From: VRUE01 sp035707825
GTDB lineage: Bacteria > Actinomycetota > Thermoleophilia > Solirubrobacterales > 70-9
Assembly (NCBI GenBank): GCA_035707825.1
Contig: DASSTR010000105.1
Coordinates: 1-25,980 of the forward strand
Direction of reading: 5' to 3'
DNA length: 25,980 nt
This document shows, piece by piece, positions 1 to 6,759 of this stretch (the stretch's first letter is position 1; each line of letters starts with the position of its first letter). The translations under genes and the position numbers were made by a program. The notes under the pieces are model-generated. The model did not search any database, was not told the origin of the DNA, and worked only from the letters and a program-made list of their open reading frames with translations.

Positions 1-206
1 GTGAGGCAGAGGCCGACGTGACAGAGCAGCTCGCCCTCGGGTGACTCGGCAACGCAGGCAATGTAGGAGCCTGTCTCCAACCGCGAGGACACCTCGACCT
101 CGTCGTAGACCCAACGCACGTCGTAGCTCTCGCCGTAGACGACGCGAATCGCCTCTTTGAGCACGGTTCCCTCGTCGGGTCGCAGGAATCTGAAGCCGAC
201 CTCCAT
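1..206 (-). CDS. Possible GNAT-type N-acetyltransferase, N-terminal part only (runs off window edge)
   Basis: An open frame reads leftwards from an ATG at 206 to the window edge, giving 68 visible codons starting MEVGFRFLRPDEGTVLKEAI. The pattern of a short beta-strand, a helix, a conserved-looking 'YGESYDVRWVYD' stretch, then 'GSYIACVAESPEGELLCHVGL' resembles the beta1-alpha1 and beta2-beta3 part of GNAT acetyltransferases, where 'vaE.dGelvGhv.l' is common. The acetyl-CoA binding loop lies outside the window, so the family call is tentative. No strong Shine-Dalgarno is visible; the A/T-rich stretch just upstream (about 207-220) may hold its promoter. Confidence 0.5.
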   Translation of the reverse strand, partial: MEVGFRFLRPDEGTVLKEAIRVVYGESYDVRWVYDEVEVSSRLETGSYIACVAESPEGELLCHVGLCL

Positions 207-226
207 ATCTCTATATTCGACCCTCT

Positions 227-299
227 GCCCGCCTAGCTCAATTGGTAGAGCACTTCCCTTGTAAGGAAGATCGTCTCGGTTCAAGTCCGAGGGCGGGCT
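227..299 (+). tRNA. tRNA-Thr (anticodon UGU)
   Basis: A complete 73-nt cloverleaf can be folded by eye: acceptor stem GCCCGCC pairs with GGCGGGC, D-stem GCTC/GAGC, anticodon stem CTTCC/GGAAG around the loop CTTGTAA, variable loop ATCGT, T-stem CTCGG/CCGAG around TTCAAGT, discriminator T. Anticodon positions 34-36 read TGT, which decodes ACA threonine codons. The 3' CCA is not encoded. It sits alone between two minus-strand genes, and no mobile element borders it. Confidence 0.96.
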
Positions 300-323
300 T
301 CGCCCCGGGTGGTACGAGTTCGC

Positions 324-1679
324 CTACTCGGATTTCTCGGCGGTGCCGAGGATGCGAGCCTTCTCCGCGGCAAGCTCCTCATCGGTGAGCACGCCCTTCT
401 GGTGCAGGTCGGCGAGGCGCTCGAGGCGGGCGAGACGGTTGTCCTCCGCGTCCTCGCCACCCGGCCTGCGCACCTCGGGCAGGCGCAGTTTCGAGGCCCG
501 CTCGCCGAGGTTGGCGCCTTTGACCACCCCGACCACGCGCTCTTTGGCCCGGCCTAGGTTGTCGCCGAAATCGGCATCGGGATATTCGGTCCGCGTCTGT
601 TTGCGCAGCTCGTGGATGCCGAAAGCGGCCAGCCCGGCGACGATGAGCGTGGTCAGGAAGGAGCGAAGGTTCTGAGTCGGGGCGGAGAGGAAGTAGATGC
701 CGACCACGATCGCCAGGGTCGCGTACACGTAGGCGACGTAGTCGCTCAGGACCGGAGCAATCGTCTTGCGCGCCGCCCGCGCCGAACCGGTGGGGGAGGC
801 GAGCCAGCCCGCGATCACGAAGAGAACGCCGATGACGATCACCGTCGTCGCGATGCTGCTCATCAACGAGGTCGAGATCGACCAGGCCGCGTCCGCGGCC
901 GGGCGGACGCTCTCGTCCTCGACCAGCTGCCCGGTCACGACCCCGCCGGCCACCTGTCTGGCGACGATCACGGCAAAGGCCGCGGCGATCAGGCCGACTC
1001 CGCAGAACAGCACCGTCACCCAGCGCCCGTCCCGCGATAGATAGATGGCGAGGCCGAAGGCGAGGAAGGTGAGCAGGGAGAGGACCAGCGCCAACCCCTT
1101 TACGGCGGCGGCGATGTTCTGCGCCGTCTTCAGCTGGTCGGAGCGCAGGATCGTCAGGCTGCCTGCGTCCGGCGGGAGTTTTTCGGCCAGGTTGGCGCCG
1201 ATGCCGATCTGCTCGGCCAGGTTGGTGACCAGACCGCCGAGATTGAGGGTGACTTCGCCGTTGTTCGTCGAAACCGCTTCCCCCTTGTCTTCGAGCACGG
1301 CGAGCAACTGTTCATGAGCGGCTCTGTTGGCATCTCGCCAGAGGCTCTGCGCGGTGGAGGATTCGAGCAACTCTTCGACGACGTTGGGAGCAACCGAGCG
1401 GAATCCGCCCGAGAGGGGCCCCGCGAGCTGCTTGGATTCGCCGGGCAGTTTGTCTTCGAGCGCTTCTTCGACGTCGACGTTGGAGTAGAGCTGGTCCACC
1501 AGGTAGTCGGAGAGCGCAGCGCGGATCGTGTGGTTCTGGATCAGCCGGTCGCTGGTGTTGACCCAGTCGTTGGTGTTGAGCGCCTGGCGCTCGACCCAGA
1601 TCGCGAACACGCTGAGGAAGGCGAGGATCGAGCCGGCGACGACAAGAGCCTTGATGGTGCGTTTGCGCCCGCGGCTCAT
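324..1679 (-). CDS. Multi-pass membrane protein with C-terminal SHOCT domain
   Basis: A 451-residue integral membrane protein. A single TM helix lies near the N-terminus (about 10-28), followed by an extracytoplasmic-looking domain of about 160 residues, then a cluster of about five hydrophobic helices (roughly 195-355). A charged cytoplasmic tail ends in a SHOCT-like domain ('LARLERLADLHQKGVLTDEE', about 417-445), a short module common at the C-termini of actinobacterial membrane proteins and thought to aid oligomerisation. The biochemical role is unknown. The ATG at 1679 lies 23 bp from the divergent GTG at 1703. A TATAGC hexamer 8 nt upstream of the ATG suggests a nearly leaderless transcript. 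Confidence is high that it is a gene and low on function. Confidence 0.85.
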   Translation of the reverse strand: MSRGRKRTIKALVVAGSILAFLSVFAIWVERQALNTNDWVNTSDRLIQNHTIRAALSDYLVDQLYSNVDVEEALEDKLPGESKQLAGPLSGGFRSVAPNVVEELLESSTAQSLWRDANRAAHEQLLAVLEDKGEAVSTNNGEVTLNLGGLVTNLAEQIGIGANLAEKLPPDAGSLTILRSDQLKTAQNIAAAVKGLALVLSLLTFLAFGLAIYLSRDGRWVTVLFCGVGLIAAAFAVIVARQVAGGVVTGQLVEDESVRPAADAAWSISTSLMSSIATTVIVIGVLFVIAGWLASPTGSARAARKTIAPVLSDYVAYVYATLAIVVGIYFLSAPTQNLRSFLTTLIVAGLAAFGIHELRKQTRTEYPDADFGDNLGRAKERVVGVVKGANLGERASKLRLPEVRRPGGEDAEDNRLARLERLADLHQKGVLTDEELAAEKARILGTAEKSE

Positions 1680-1687
1680 ACAGGGAT

Positions 1688-1695
1688 GCTATACG
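1688..1695. promoter_or_regulatory. Shared bidirectional -10 element between divergent genes
   Basis: The 23-bp spacer between the two divergent start codons contains one AT-rich element, GCTATACG. Read rightwards it is an extended -10-like TGC-TATACG ending 7 nt before the GTG at 1703. Read leftwards it is TATAGC ending 8 nt before the ATG at 1679. No other -10-like sequence fits in the spacer, so the same base pairs may serve both directions, each giving a leaderless or nearly leaderless mRNA. No clear -35 is visible on either side. Confidence 0.45.
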
Positions 1696-1702
1696 TGGGA
1701 CC

Positions 1703-2608
1703 GTGAAGCTCGAGGGAATTCACCACATCACCGCGATCACCGAGGACGCGCAGCGCAACGTCGATTTCTACGCCGGCGTGCTCGGGCTGCGGCTGGTGAA
1801 GAAAACGGTCAACCAGGACAACCCGACCGTCTACCACCTCTTCTTCGCCGACGAGCGGGGCGACCCCGGGTCCGACCTGACCTTCTTCGAGTTCCCCGAC
1901 GCCGCGCCCGGCCGCGCCGGCGCGGGCGATGTGCACCGCATCGTCTGGCGGGTTCGCTCGGCCGATTCGCTCTCCTTCTGGGCCGAGCGCCTGCGGGCCA
2001 GCGGAATCGAGTCCGAGCGGGAGGGAGAAACGCTGCGCTTCTCAGACCCCGAGGGCCTCGACCACGAGCTGACGGTGGCCAACGTCCCCGACCCACCGCT
2101 GATCGCAGAGCACCCCGAGGTGCCGGCCGAGCTCGCCCTGCAGGGATTCCACGCCGTTCGCGCCTACAGCGCCACGCCCGAGGCAAGCCGGAAGCTGCTG
2201 GAAGCGCTCGACTTCCAGCTCACCGGCGACCACTGGGAGGCGCGGGGGGAACAGCGCGGCGGGCTCTACATATATGACGAGCCGCCGGCCGAGCCCTCGC
2301 GGCAGGGCGCCGGCAGCGTTCACCACGTCGCCTGGGCCTCGCAGATCGAAGAGCTGACCGACTGGCGCGAGCGGGCTATCGGGGCCGGCGCCCAGGCGAC
2401 CCCGGTCATCGATCGCTTCTACTTCCGCTCCGTCTACTTCCGCGAGCCGAGCGGCGTGCTGTTCGAGCTCGCCACGCTCGGCCCCGGCTTCACGGTCGAC
2501 GAGCCGCTCGAGCACCTGGGGGAGAAGCTCTCCCTGCCGCCGGCCTTCGAGCATCTCCGCGCCGAGGTCGAGCCGAGGCTGCGACCGGTCGTCAACCCCC
2601 GTTCGTGA
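1703..2608 (+). CDS. Ring-cleaving dioxygenase, VOC/glyoxalase fold (hydroquinone dioxygenase-like)
   Basis: A 301-residue protein with two vicinal-oxygen-chelate modules (about 1-130 and 147-260), the layout of MhqO/MhqA-type ring-cleaving dioxygenases, which open hydroquinone-type rings using Fe(II). The expected 2-His-1-Glu metal site is visible: a His in 'GIHHIT' (7/8), a His in 'SVHHVA' (207/208) and Glu255 in 'GVLFELAT'. The C-terminal 'PGFTVDEP...LGEKLSLP' is also typical of this family. The start is GTG, with a -10-like TATACG 7 nt upstream. Its TGA overlaps the GTG of the next gene (GTGA), so the two are translationally coupled. The next gene looks like a maleylacetate reductase, which supports a role in hydroquinone-type aromatic catabolism. 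The exact substrate is inferred. Confidence 0.85.
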   Translation: MKLEGIHHITAITEDAQRNVDFYAGVLGLRLVKKTVNQDNPTVYHLFFADERGDPGSDLTFFEFPDAAPGRAGAGDVHRIVWRVRSADSLSFWAERLRASGIESEREGETLRFSDPEGLDHELTVANVPDPPLIAEHPEVPAELALQGFHAVRAYSATPEASRKLLEALDFQLTGDHWEARGEQRGGLYIYDEPPAEPSRQGAGSVHHVAWASQIEELTDWRERAIGAGAQATPVIDRFYFRSVYFREPSGVLFELATLGPGFTVDEPLEHLGEKLSLPPAFEHLRAEVEPRLRPVVNPRS

Positions 2609-3636
2609 ACGTCGGGACAGCGGGTCGGGGTGAGGGACCCTTTGTCTGGCGCGACGCGGGCCGTATCGTGCTCTTCGAGGAAGGGAGCCTGCGCGAGGCC
2701 CCGTGGCTGCTGGCCGAGCAGGGCGTCGGGGACTTCGAGCTGCTCGCCAGCGGGCGTGCGCTGAGGGAGGCCGGCGAGCTGGCCGCGGCCGCGGCCAGCA
2801 CCCACGAGGTCCCCTCCGGTCAGGTTCCCGGGATCGCGGCCGCGTTGCTGGGCGATGCCGGCTCGGCAAGGCAGCTGGTCGCACTCGGCGGCGGCAGGGT
2901 GATCGATGTCGCCAAGGCGATCGCCTCGGTGACCGGCGCCGGGGTCACGGCCATCCCGACAACGATGTCGGGGGCCGAGATGACCGGCATCCATCGCCTG
3001 CCGGAGGGCGCCGAGGGCAGGGCCGCCGGCCTGGTGCGGCCGCGGGTCGTGATCGCCGACCCGCTCCTGATGACGAGCCAGCCGGAGCGCCGGCTCCGCG
3101 CCAGCTCGATGAACGCGCTCGCGCACGGCGCCGACTCTCTTTACACCCGCTTCGCCAACCCGGTCTCGCGGATGACCGCGCTGCGCGGCGCCGAGCTGAT
3201 CGCCGCCGCACTCGACCAGGCGCCGGGGGAGCGCGACCGCGCCGGCTTGGCCTTGGGCTCCCTGCTCTGCGGCTATGCGATCGACTCCGCCCTCTTTGCC
3301 ATCCACCACGTGGTCTGCCAGACGCTCGTCCGCGTATGCGGAAGCCCTCACGCGCAGACCAATGCCGCGATCCTGCCCCGCGCGATGGCCTTCATGGCTT
3401 CCCGCGCGCCGGCGGAGATCGCCGACCTGGCGGCCGCGATCGGCACCGAGCCGGCGGCGATCGGGTCGCGAATCCTCGCGCTTGGAGGCGATCCAGAGGG
3501 CATCGGAGCCGCGGGCGCCGATCGCTCGAAGCTCGACCATGCCCTGGACGCCATCCTGCAGCGGCCGGAGCTCGGCTTCGCTCCCCAGCCTCCAAACCGC
3601 GCCGAGCTCGAGCAACTGGTCCAAGCTGCCTGGTAA
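2605..3636 (+). CDS. Iron-containing alcohol dehydrogenase family, maleylacetate reductase-like
   Basis: A 343-residue group III (iron-type) dehydrogenase fold. Visible motifs are the nucleotide-binding 'ALGGGRVIDVAKAIA' (93-107), 'PTTMSGAEMTGI' (118-129), and a metal-binding half with 'SSMNALAHGADSLY' (167-180) and 'IHHVVCQTLVRVCGSPHAQT' (233-252). Replacement of the usual Asp by Asn170 in 'NALAH', together with 'PHAQTNA', is closer to maleylacetate reductases (maleylacetate to 3-oxoadipate with NAD(P)H) than to ordinary Fe-alcohol dehydrogenases. It starts at a GTG overlapping the dioxygenase stop by 4 nt. Dioxygenase plus maleylacetate reductase is a known pairing in hydroquinone breakdown, but no semialdehyde dehydrogenase is present here. 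Another alcohol or aldehyde reductase role remains possible. Confidence 0.8.
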   Translation: MNVGTAGRGEGPFVWRDAGRIVLFEEGSLREAPWLLAEQGVGDFELLASGRALREAGELAAAAASTHEVPSGQVPGIAAALLGDAGSARQLVALGGGRVIDVAKAIASVTGAGVTAIPTTMSGAEMTGIHRLPEGAEGRAAGLVRPRVVIADPLLMTSQPERRLRASSMNALAHGADSLYTRFANPVSRMTALRGAELIAAALDQAPGERDRAGLALGSLLCGYAIDSALFAIHHVVCQTLVRVCGSPHAQTNAAILPRAMAFMASRAPAEIADLAAAIGTEPAAIGSRILALGGDPEGIGAAGADRSKLDHALDAILQRPELGFAPQPPNRAELEQLVQAAW

Positions 3637-3666
3637 CCAGTCGGGGCTAGCCGTGTAGCGCTCTCC

Positions 3667-5334
3667 ATGACCCCGGAGCGCCTGGCGCGCTACCACGAGT
3701 ACACGCGGCGCCACGGCGTCAATCCGCTGCTCTACATCCTGGCGCGGATCTTTCTCACGCCCTTCTTCCTCGTCTACTTCCGCTACTCCCGCCACGGCCG
3801 CGAGCACGCCCGCCTCAAGGGCGGCCTGATCGTCGCCTCCAACCACCGCAGCTTCATCGACCCGTTTGCGATCGGCGGCGCACTGCCCTGGCGGCGGCCG
3901 ATGAACTACGTCGCCAAGATCGAGTTGTTCGAGCGACGCTGGCAGGCTTGGCTGCTCTCGCGCCTGGGCGCCTTTCCGATCCGTCGCGGCGAGTCCGACG
4001 AGGACGCGATGGAGACCGCCCGCCTGGTCGTCGAGCGGGGCGGGGCCGTTTGCATCTTCCCGGAGGGGACGCGGATCCGCAGCGGTTCGCTCTCGACCCC
4101 GAAGCGCGGCGTCGGGCGCCTCGCCCTGCAGACGGGCGCGCCGGTGATCCCGACCGCGGTGCTGGGGACAGAACGCGTGCGCCGCGGCTGGCGGATCCGG
4201 CCGCACAAGATCCAGGTGCGCCTCGGCCGCGCGATGACTTTTCCACGCGCGGAGGAGCCCTCGCCGACGCTCGCCGAAACGGTGACCGCGCGGATCTGGC
4301 CCAACGTCGAGCTGCAATGGGAGGAGATCGGGGGACTGCCGCCGATGCGCCGGGCCGCGGTGATCGGGGCCGGCAGCTGGGGGACCGCGGTCGCGGTGTT
4401 GCTCGCTCGCGGCGGTCTCGATGTCCAACTCGGCACCCGCAGCGCCGAGCAGGCCGGGGAGCTCGCCGAGGCAAGGGAAAACAAGCGCTACCTGGCCGAG
4501 GTCCAGCTCCCCGAGTCGCTGCGCGTCAAGCAGGCGGGGGAGATCGAGCTCGCCGGCCTCGACCTGATCTGCCTAGCGATCCCCTCCAGCTCGCTGCCGC
4601 AGGCGGTCGGCTCGATCGCCGACCAGGTGGGTAGCCGCACAGCGGTGCTGCTGCTGACCAAGGGGCTGATCGCCCCGCACGGCCAGCTTCCGGCCGAGTA
4701 TGTCGGCGAGCGGATTCGCGCCCGTGCTCTGGCCTGCCTCGGCGGCCCCGCGCACGCCCGCGAGGCGGTCTCGGGGTCGGCGGCGCTGGTCCTCGGCTCT
4801 GCTGACGCCGACCTGAGGAGCCAGCTGGGCGAGGTCTTCGACCGCGCCGGCCTCGTCTGCGAGCGCTCCGGCGACGTCATCGGCGTCGAGATGGCCGGGG
4901 CGGCCAAGAACGCCGCCGCCCTAGCGGCCGCCGCGGCCCAGCCGCACGGGTTGAACGCGGCCGGCATCGCCGCCGCCGAGGTCTGGCGCGAGTGCACCGA
5001 GTACGCGATCGGCCGGGGGGCGGAGCTGGAGACCTTCGCCGGGCTGGCCGGCGTCGGCGACCTGACCGCGACGATGATGGCCCCGACGGGACGCAACCGC
5101 CGCGCCGGGGAGCTGCTCGGCGAAGGGACGCCGGCAGAGAAGATCCCGCAGCTGATCGGCCAGGCCTCCGAGGGGCTGGACGCCGTCCCCCTGCTTGCGG
5201 CCGCGATCGGGGCCTCCGGCAGCGGAGCCGAGGCGCTGGACGGCCTCACCGCCCTGATTCGCGGCGAGATCGACCCGCAGGAGTGGATCGCGGGATTGCG
5301 GAACGCCGAGCGCGCGAGGCGGGCCGCCGCATGA
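3667..5334 (+). CDS. Fusion protein: PlsC-type acyltransferase + GpsA glycerol-3-phosphate dehydrogenase
   Basis: One 555-residue frame carries two complete phospholipid-synthesis enzymes. Residues 1-225 are a 1-acylglycerol-3-phosphate acyltransferase: a membrane-associating segment at 19-40, the HX4D catalytic motif in 'NHRSFIDP' (His60, Asp65), 'FPEGTR' (131-136) and a 'GAPVIPTAVLGTE' block. Residues 227-555 are NAD(P)-dependent glycerol-3-phosphate dehydrogenase: Rossmann 'GAGSWGTA' (234-241), 'LLTKGL', 'GPAHAREAVSG', Lys414 in 'GAAKN', 'AGVGDLTAT' and 'RNRRAGELLGEG'. GpsA supplies the glycerol-3-phosphate backbone and PlsC makes phosphatidate. In many actinobacteria plsC and gpsA are adjacent separate genes, so this looks like their fusion. 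Met227 (ATG at 4345) has a GGGGGA 9 nt upstream and could allow a separate GpsA product. A TAGCGC hexamer ends 5 nt before the start ATG. Confidence 0.92.
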   Translation: MTPERLARYHEYTRRHGVNPLLYILARIFLTPFFLVYFRYSRHGREHARLKGGLIVASNHRSFIDPFAIGGALPWRRPMNYVAKIELFERRWQAWLLSRLGAFPIRRGESDEDAMETARLVVERGGAVCIFPEGTRIRSGSLSTPKRGVGRLALQTGAPVIPTAVLGTERVRRGWRIRPHKIQVRLGRAMTFPRAEEPSPTLAETVTARIWPNVELQWEEIGGLPPMRRAAVIGAGSWGTAVAVLLARGGLDVQLGTRSAEQAGELAEARENKRYLAEVQLPESLRVKQAGEIELAGLDLICLAIPSSSLPQAVGSIADQVGSRTAVLLLTKGLIAPHGQLPAEYVGERIRARALACLGGPAHAREAVSGSAALVLGSADADLRSQLGEVFDRAGLVCERSGDVIGVEMAGAAKNAAALAAAAAQPHGLNAAGIAAAEVWRECTEYAIGRGAELETFAGLAGVGDLTATMMAPTGRNRRAGELLGEGTPAEKIPQLIGQASEGLDAVPLLAAAIGASGSGAEALDGLTALIRGEIDPQEWIAGLRNAERARRAAA

Positions 5335-5352
5335 GGGCCGCCGCCGGAGGGC

Positions 5353-5358
5353 TAGTCT
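5353..5358 (+). promoter_or_regulatory. -10-like hexamer TAGTCT for a leaderless sigma-factor mRNA
   Basis: TAGTCT fits the actinobacterial TAnnnT -10 pattern and ends 6 nt before the GTG at 5365, so transcription would begin at or within a base or two of the start codon. No good Shine-Dalgarno precedes the GTG, consistent with leaderless translation. No convincing -35 or ECF-type GGAAC/GTC pair was found. Confidence 0.4.
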
Positions 5359-5364
5359 TGCCGC

Positions 5365-5913
5365 GTGGAGAGCTTCGAGCCCGCAAGCCTCGATCCCGCC
5401 GCCAAGGCGGAGCTCGACAAAGACTTCGAGGACCTCTACCGGGACCACCTGCGCGACGTCTATTCCTATGCCTACTATCGGATCGGCAACCACCACGATG
5501 CCGAAGACCTCACCGAGCAGGCCTTCCTACAGGCCTACCGGCACTTCGATCGCGCCCGGCGGGAGTCCGATGGGCGGCCGCTGCGGCCCTGGTTGATCCG
5601 CATCGCCCACAACCTCGCCTCGAATTACTACCGCGACCGCTCGCGGCGGCCGCAGACCTCGCTGGAGAGCGCCGATCCGATTCCGGCGCGCCACGGGACC
5701 GAGGCGATAGCCGAGGGGCGCGAGGAGCTGCGAGAGGTGATGGAGAACCTCGACCGTCTTCCAGACGACCGGCGCGAGGCCCTGATCATGCGCTTCGCGC
5801 TCGGCATGGACAATCGGGAGATCGCCCGGGCGCTGGGACGCAGCGACGGGGCGACCAAGGTGCTGATTCATCGAGCGATCAAACAGCTCCAGGAGGAGAT
5901 GAGCGATGAGTGA
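5365..5913 (+). CDS. ECF-type RNA polymerase sigma factor
   Basis: A 182-residue sigma-70 family protein. Region 2 spans about 21-88, with 'FEDLYRDHLRDVYSYAYYRI', 'DAEDLTEQAF' and 'RPWLIRIAHNLASNYYRDR'. Region 4 spans about 128-178, with 'LDRLPDDRREALIMRFALGM' followed by the helix-turn-helix 'NREIARALGRSDGATKVLIH'. Regions 1.1, 3 and a large C-terminal extension are absent, as in extracytoplasmic-function sigma factors. It would direct core RNA polymerase to a small regulon. Its stop lies inside the next gene (ATGAGTGA, 8-nt overlap), so the two are made together and the next product is a natural candidate regulator. The GTG start was chosen because it precedes region 2 by a normal distance and has a -10-like hexamer 6 nt upstream. 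Confidence 0.93.
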   Translation: MESFEPASLDPAAKAELDKDFEDLYRDHLRDVYSYAYYRIGNHHDAEDLTEQAFLQAYRHFDRARRESDGRPLRPWLIRIAHNLASNYYRDRSRRPQTSLESADPIPARHGTEAIAEGREELREVMENLDRLPDDRREALIMRFALGMDNREIARALGRSDGATKVLIHRAIKQLQEEMSDE

Positions 5914-6247
5914 AGGCAAAGGCCTGGCCGGCAGCTGGGACGTCGAGAGCCTGCTCGCCGACGCGCTGCGCCCGATCGAGCCGCCCGAGCAGCTCTCCGG
6001 CAGGGTCGAGGACACCTTCGCGGCGATCACGCAGGCCGCGGCGGAGGAGCTCTCCGATTGGGCCGAAGAGCTCTCCGAGAGCGAGCTGCGGGCGCTGCGC
6101 GATCCCCGCAACTGGGTTCGCCCGGTGATCGCGGTCGGCGCCGGCGGCGTCGCCACCGGGGCGCTGGTGGTGCTCGAGATGCGCCGCCGCGGCCGCCAGC
6201 AGGCCAAGGGGAGCCTGCGCTCGCTGGCCGAGCGCGTCCGACCCTAA
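5906..6247 (+). CDS. Small single-TM protein coupled to ECF sigma factor (candidate anti-sigma factor)
   Basis: A 113-residue protein with a soluble acidic N-terminal part (1-70), one hydrophobic segment (about 72-91, 'VRPVIAVGAGGVATGALVVL') and a short basic tail ('RRRGRQQ'), so the N-terminus may lie in the cytoplasm or outside depending on topology. It overlaps the sigma-factor stop by 8 nt, the usual arrangement for sigma/anti-sigma pairs. The 'ADALRPIEPPEQLSGRVEDT' stretch resembles the N-terminal linkers of anti-sigma factors, but the HxxxCxxC zinc motif of ZAS anti-sigma factors is missing and the protein contains no cysteine. The family is not recognised. The anti-sigma role is inferred from context only. 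Confidence 0.8.
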   Translation: MSEGKGLAGSWDVESLLADALRPIEPPEQLSGRVEDTFAAITQAAAEELSDWAEELSESELRALRDPRNWVRPVIAVGAGGVATGALVVLEMRRRGRQQAKGSLRSLAERVRP

Positions 6248-6253
6248 ACCGAC

Positions 6254-6685
6254 TTAGGCCGGCTTCGCCGCGTCCCCGCGCTCGACCGGTGTCGCCAGGG
6301 CCGTGGCGACGCCGAGCAGGCCGAGGCCCAGGTGGAGGAAGTTGTCCCCGGTGTTGACGGGGATGAAGCCGAGGATCGCGTCGCCGCTGCCGATCAGGAG
6401 GCCCCAGATCGCGATCGCCAGGTAGATGACCCCGAGGCCCATCGCGTACTGGCGCGCCGCGAAGCCGGCCACGAGCAGGCCGATGGCCCCGGTGAGGATG
6501 TGGAAGATGTTGTGCCAGGCGTTGACGGCGAGGATCCCGAATGCGTCGTCGACTTCGCCGGGACCGCCGAACGAGGCGCTGTAGAAGAAGCCGACGATGC
6601 CGACGATGACCAGGACGCCGCCGACCAGAGTCGCGTAGAGCCTTGCCGGGCTTGCGTCTTGCAGCGGTTCCCGCCTCTCTTCCAT
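6254..6685 (-). CDS. DUF4383-type four-TM membrane protein
   Basis: A 143-residue protein with four hydrophobic helices (about 17-38, 54-74, 79-99, 115-132). Features such as 'NAWHNIFHILTGAIGLLVAG' and 'FLHLGLGLLGVATA' match the DUF4383 family, small actinobacterial membrane proteins of unknown function that often carry 'N..HN..H...G' near the second helix. The start ATG at 6685 is preceded by a good ribosome-binding site (AAGGGAGGG). It converges on the candidate anti-sigma gene with only 6 bp between stop codons, and is divergent from the rhomboid gene. Confidence 0.85.
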   Translation of the reverse strand: MEERREPLQDASPARLYATLVGGVLVIVGIVGFFYSASFGGPGEVDDAFGILAVNAWHNIFHILTGAIGLLVAGFAARQYAMGLGVIYLAIAIWGLLIGSGDAILGFIPVNTGDNFLHLGLGLLGVATALATPVERGDAAKPA

Positions 6686-6702
6686 CGGTCCCTCCCTTGG
6701 TA

Positions 6703-6726
6703 TGAGCGCTCCCTTCCAGTGAGCGC
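6703..6726. repeat. Repeated TGAGCGC motif in divergent promoter region
   Basis: TGAGCGC occurs twice (6703-6709 and 6720-6726), 17 bp apart, in the 74-bp spacer between the DUF4383 gene and the rhomboid gene. The first copy is part of the 8-bp palindrome GAGCGCTC. This could be an operator or coincidence in GC-rich DNA. A TAGGCT hexamer at 6742-6747 may be the -10 of the rhomboid gene, leaving a leader of about 5 nt. Confidence 0.25.
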
Positions 6727-6759
6727 GGGGCGGCTCGATTGTAGGCTCCGCGGTCCGCG

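Noticed and set aside
227..299. tRNA-Thr as a possible integration (att) site
   Set aside because: No integrase, direct repeat of the tRNA 3' end or mobile genes lie nearby; flanking genes are ordinary.
2434..4428. Very long minus-strand open frame opposite the dioxygenase, reductase and PlsC-GpsA genes
   Set aside because: It is a stop-free shadow of GC-rich codons. Its translation is low-complexity (Arg/Gly/Ala/Asp-rich) with no domain, while the plus-strand frames carry complete catalytic motifs.
6241..6265. Possible terminator hairpin between the candidate anti-sigma and DUF4383 genes (CTAA...TTAG)
   Set aside because: The stem is only four base pairs and lies mostly within coding ends; too weak to call.
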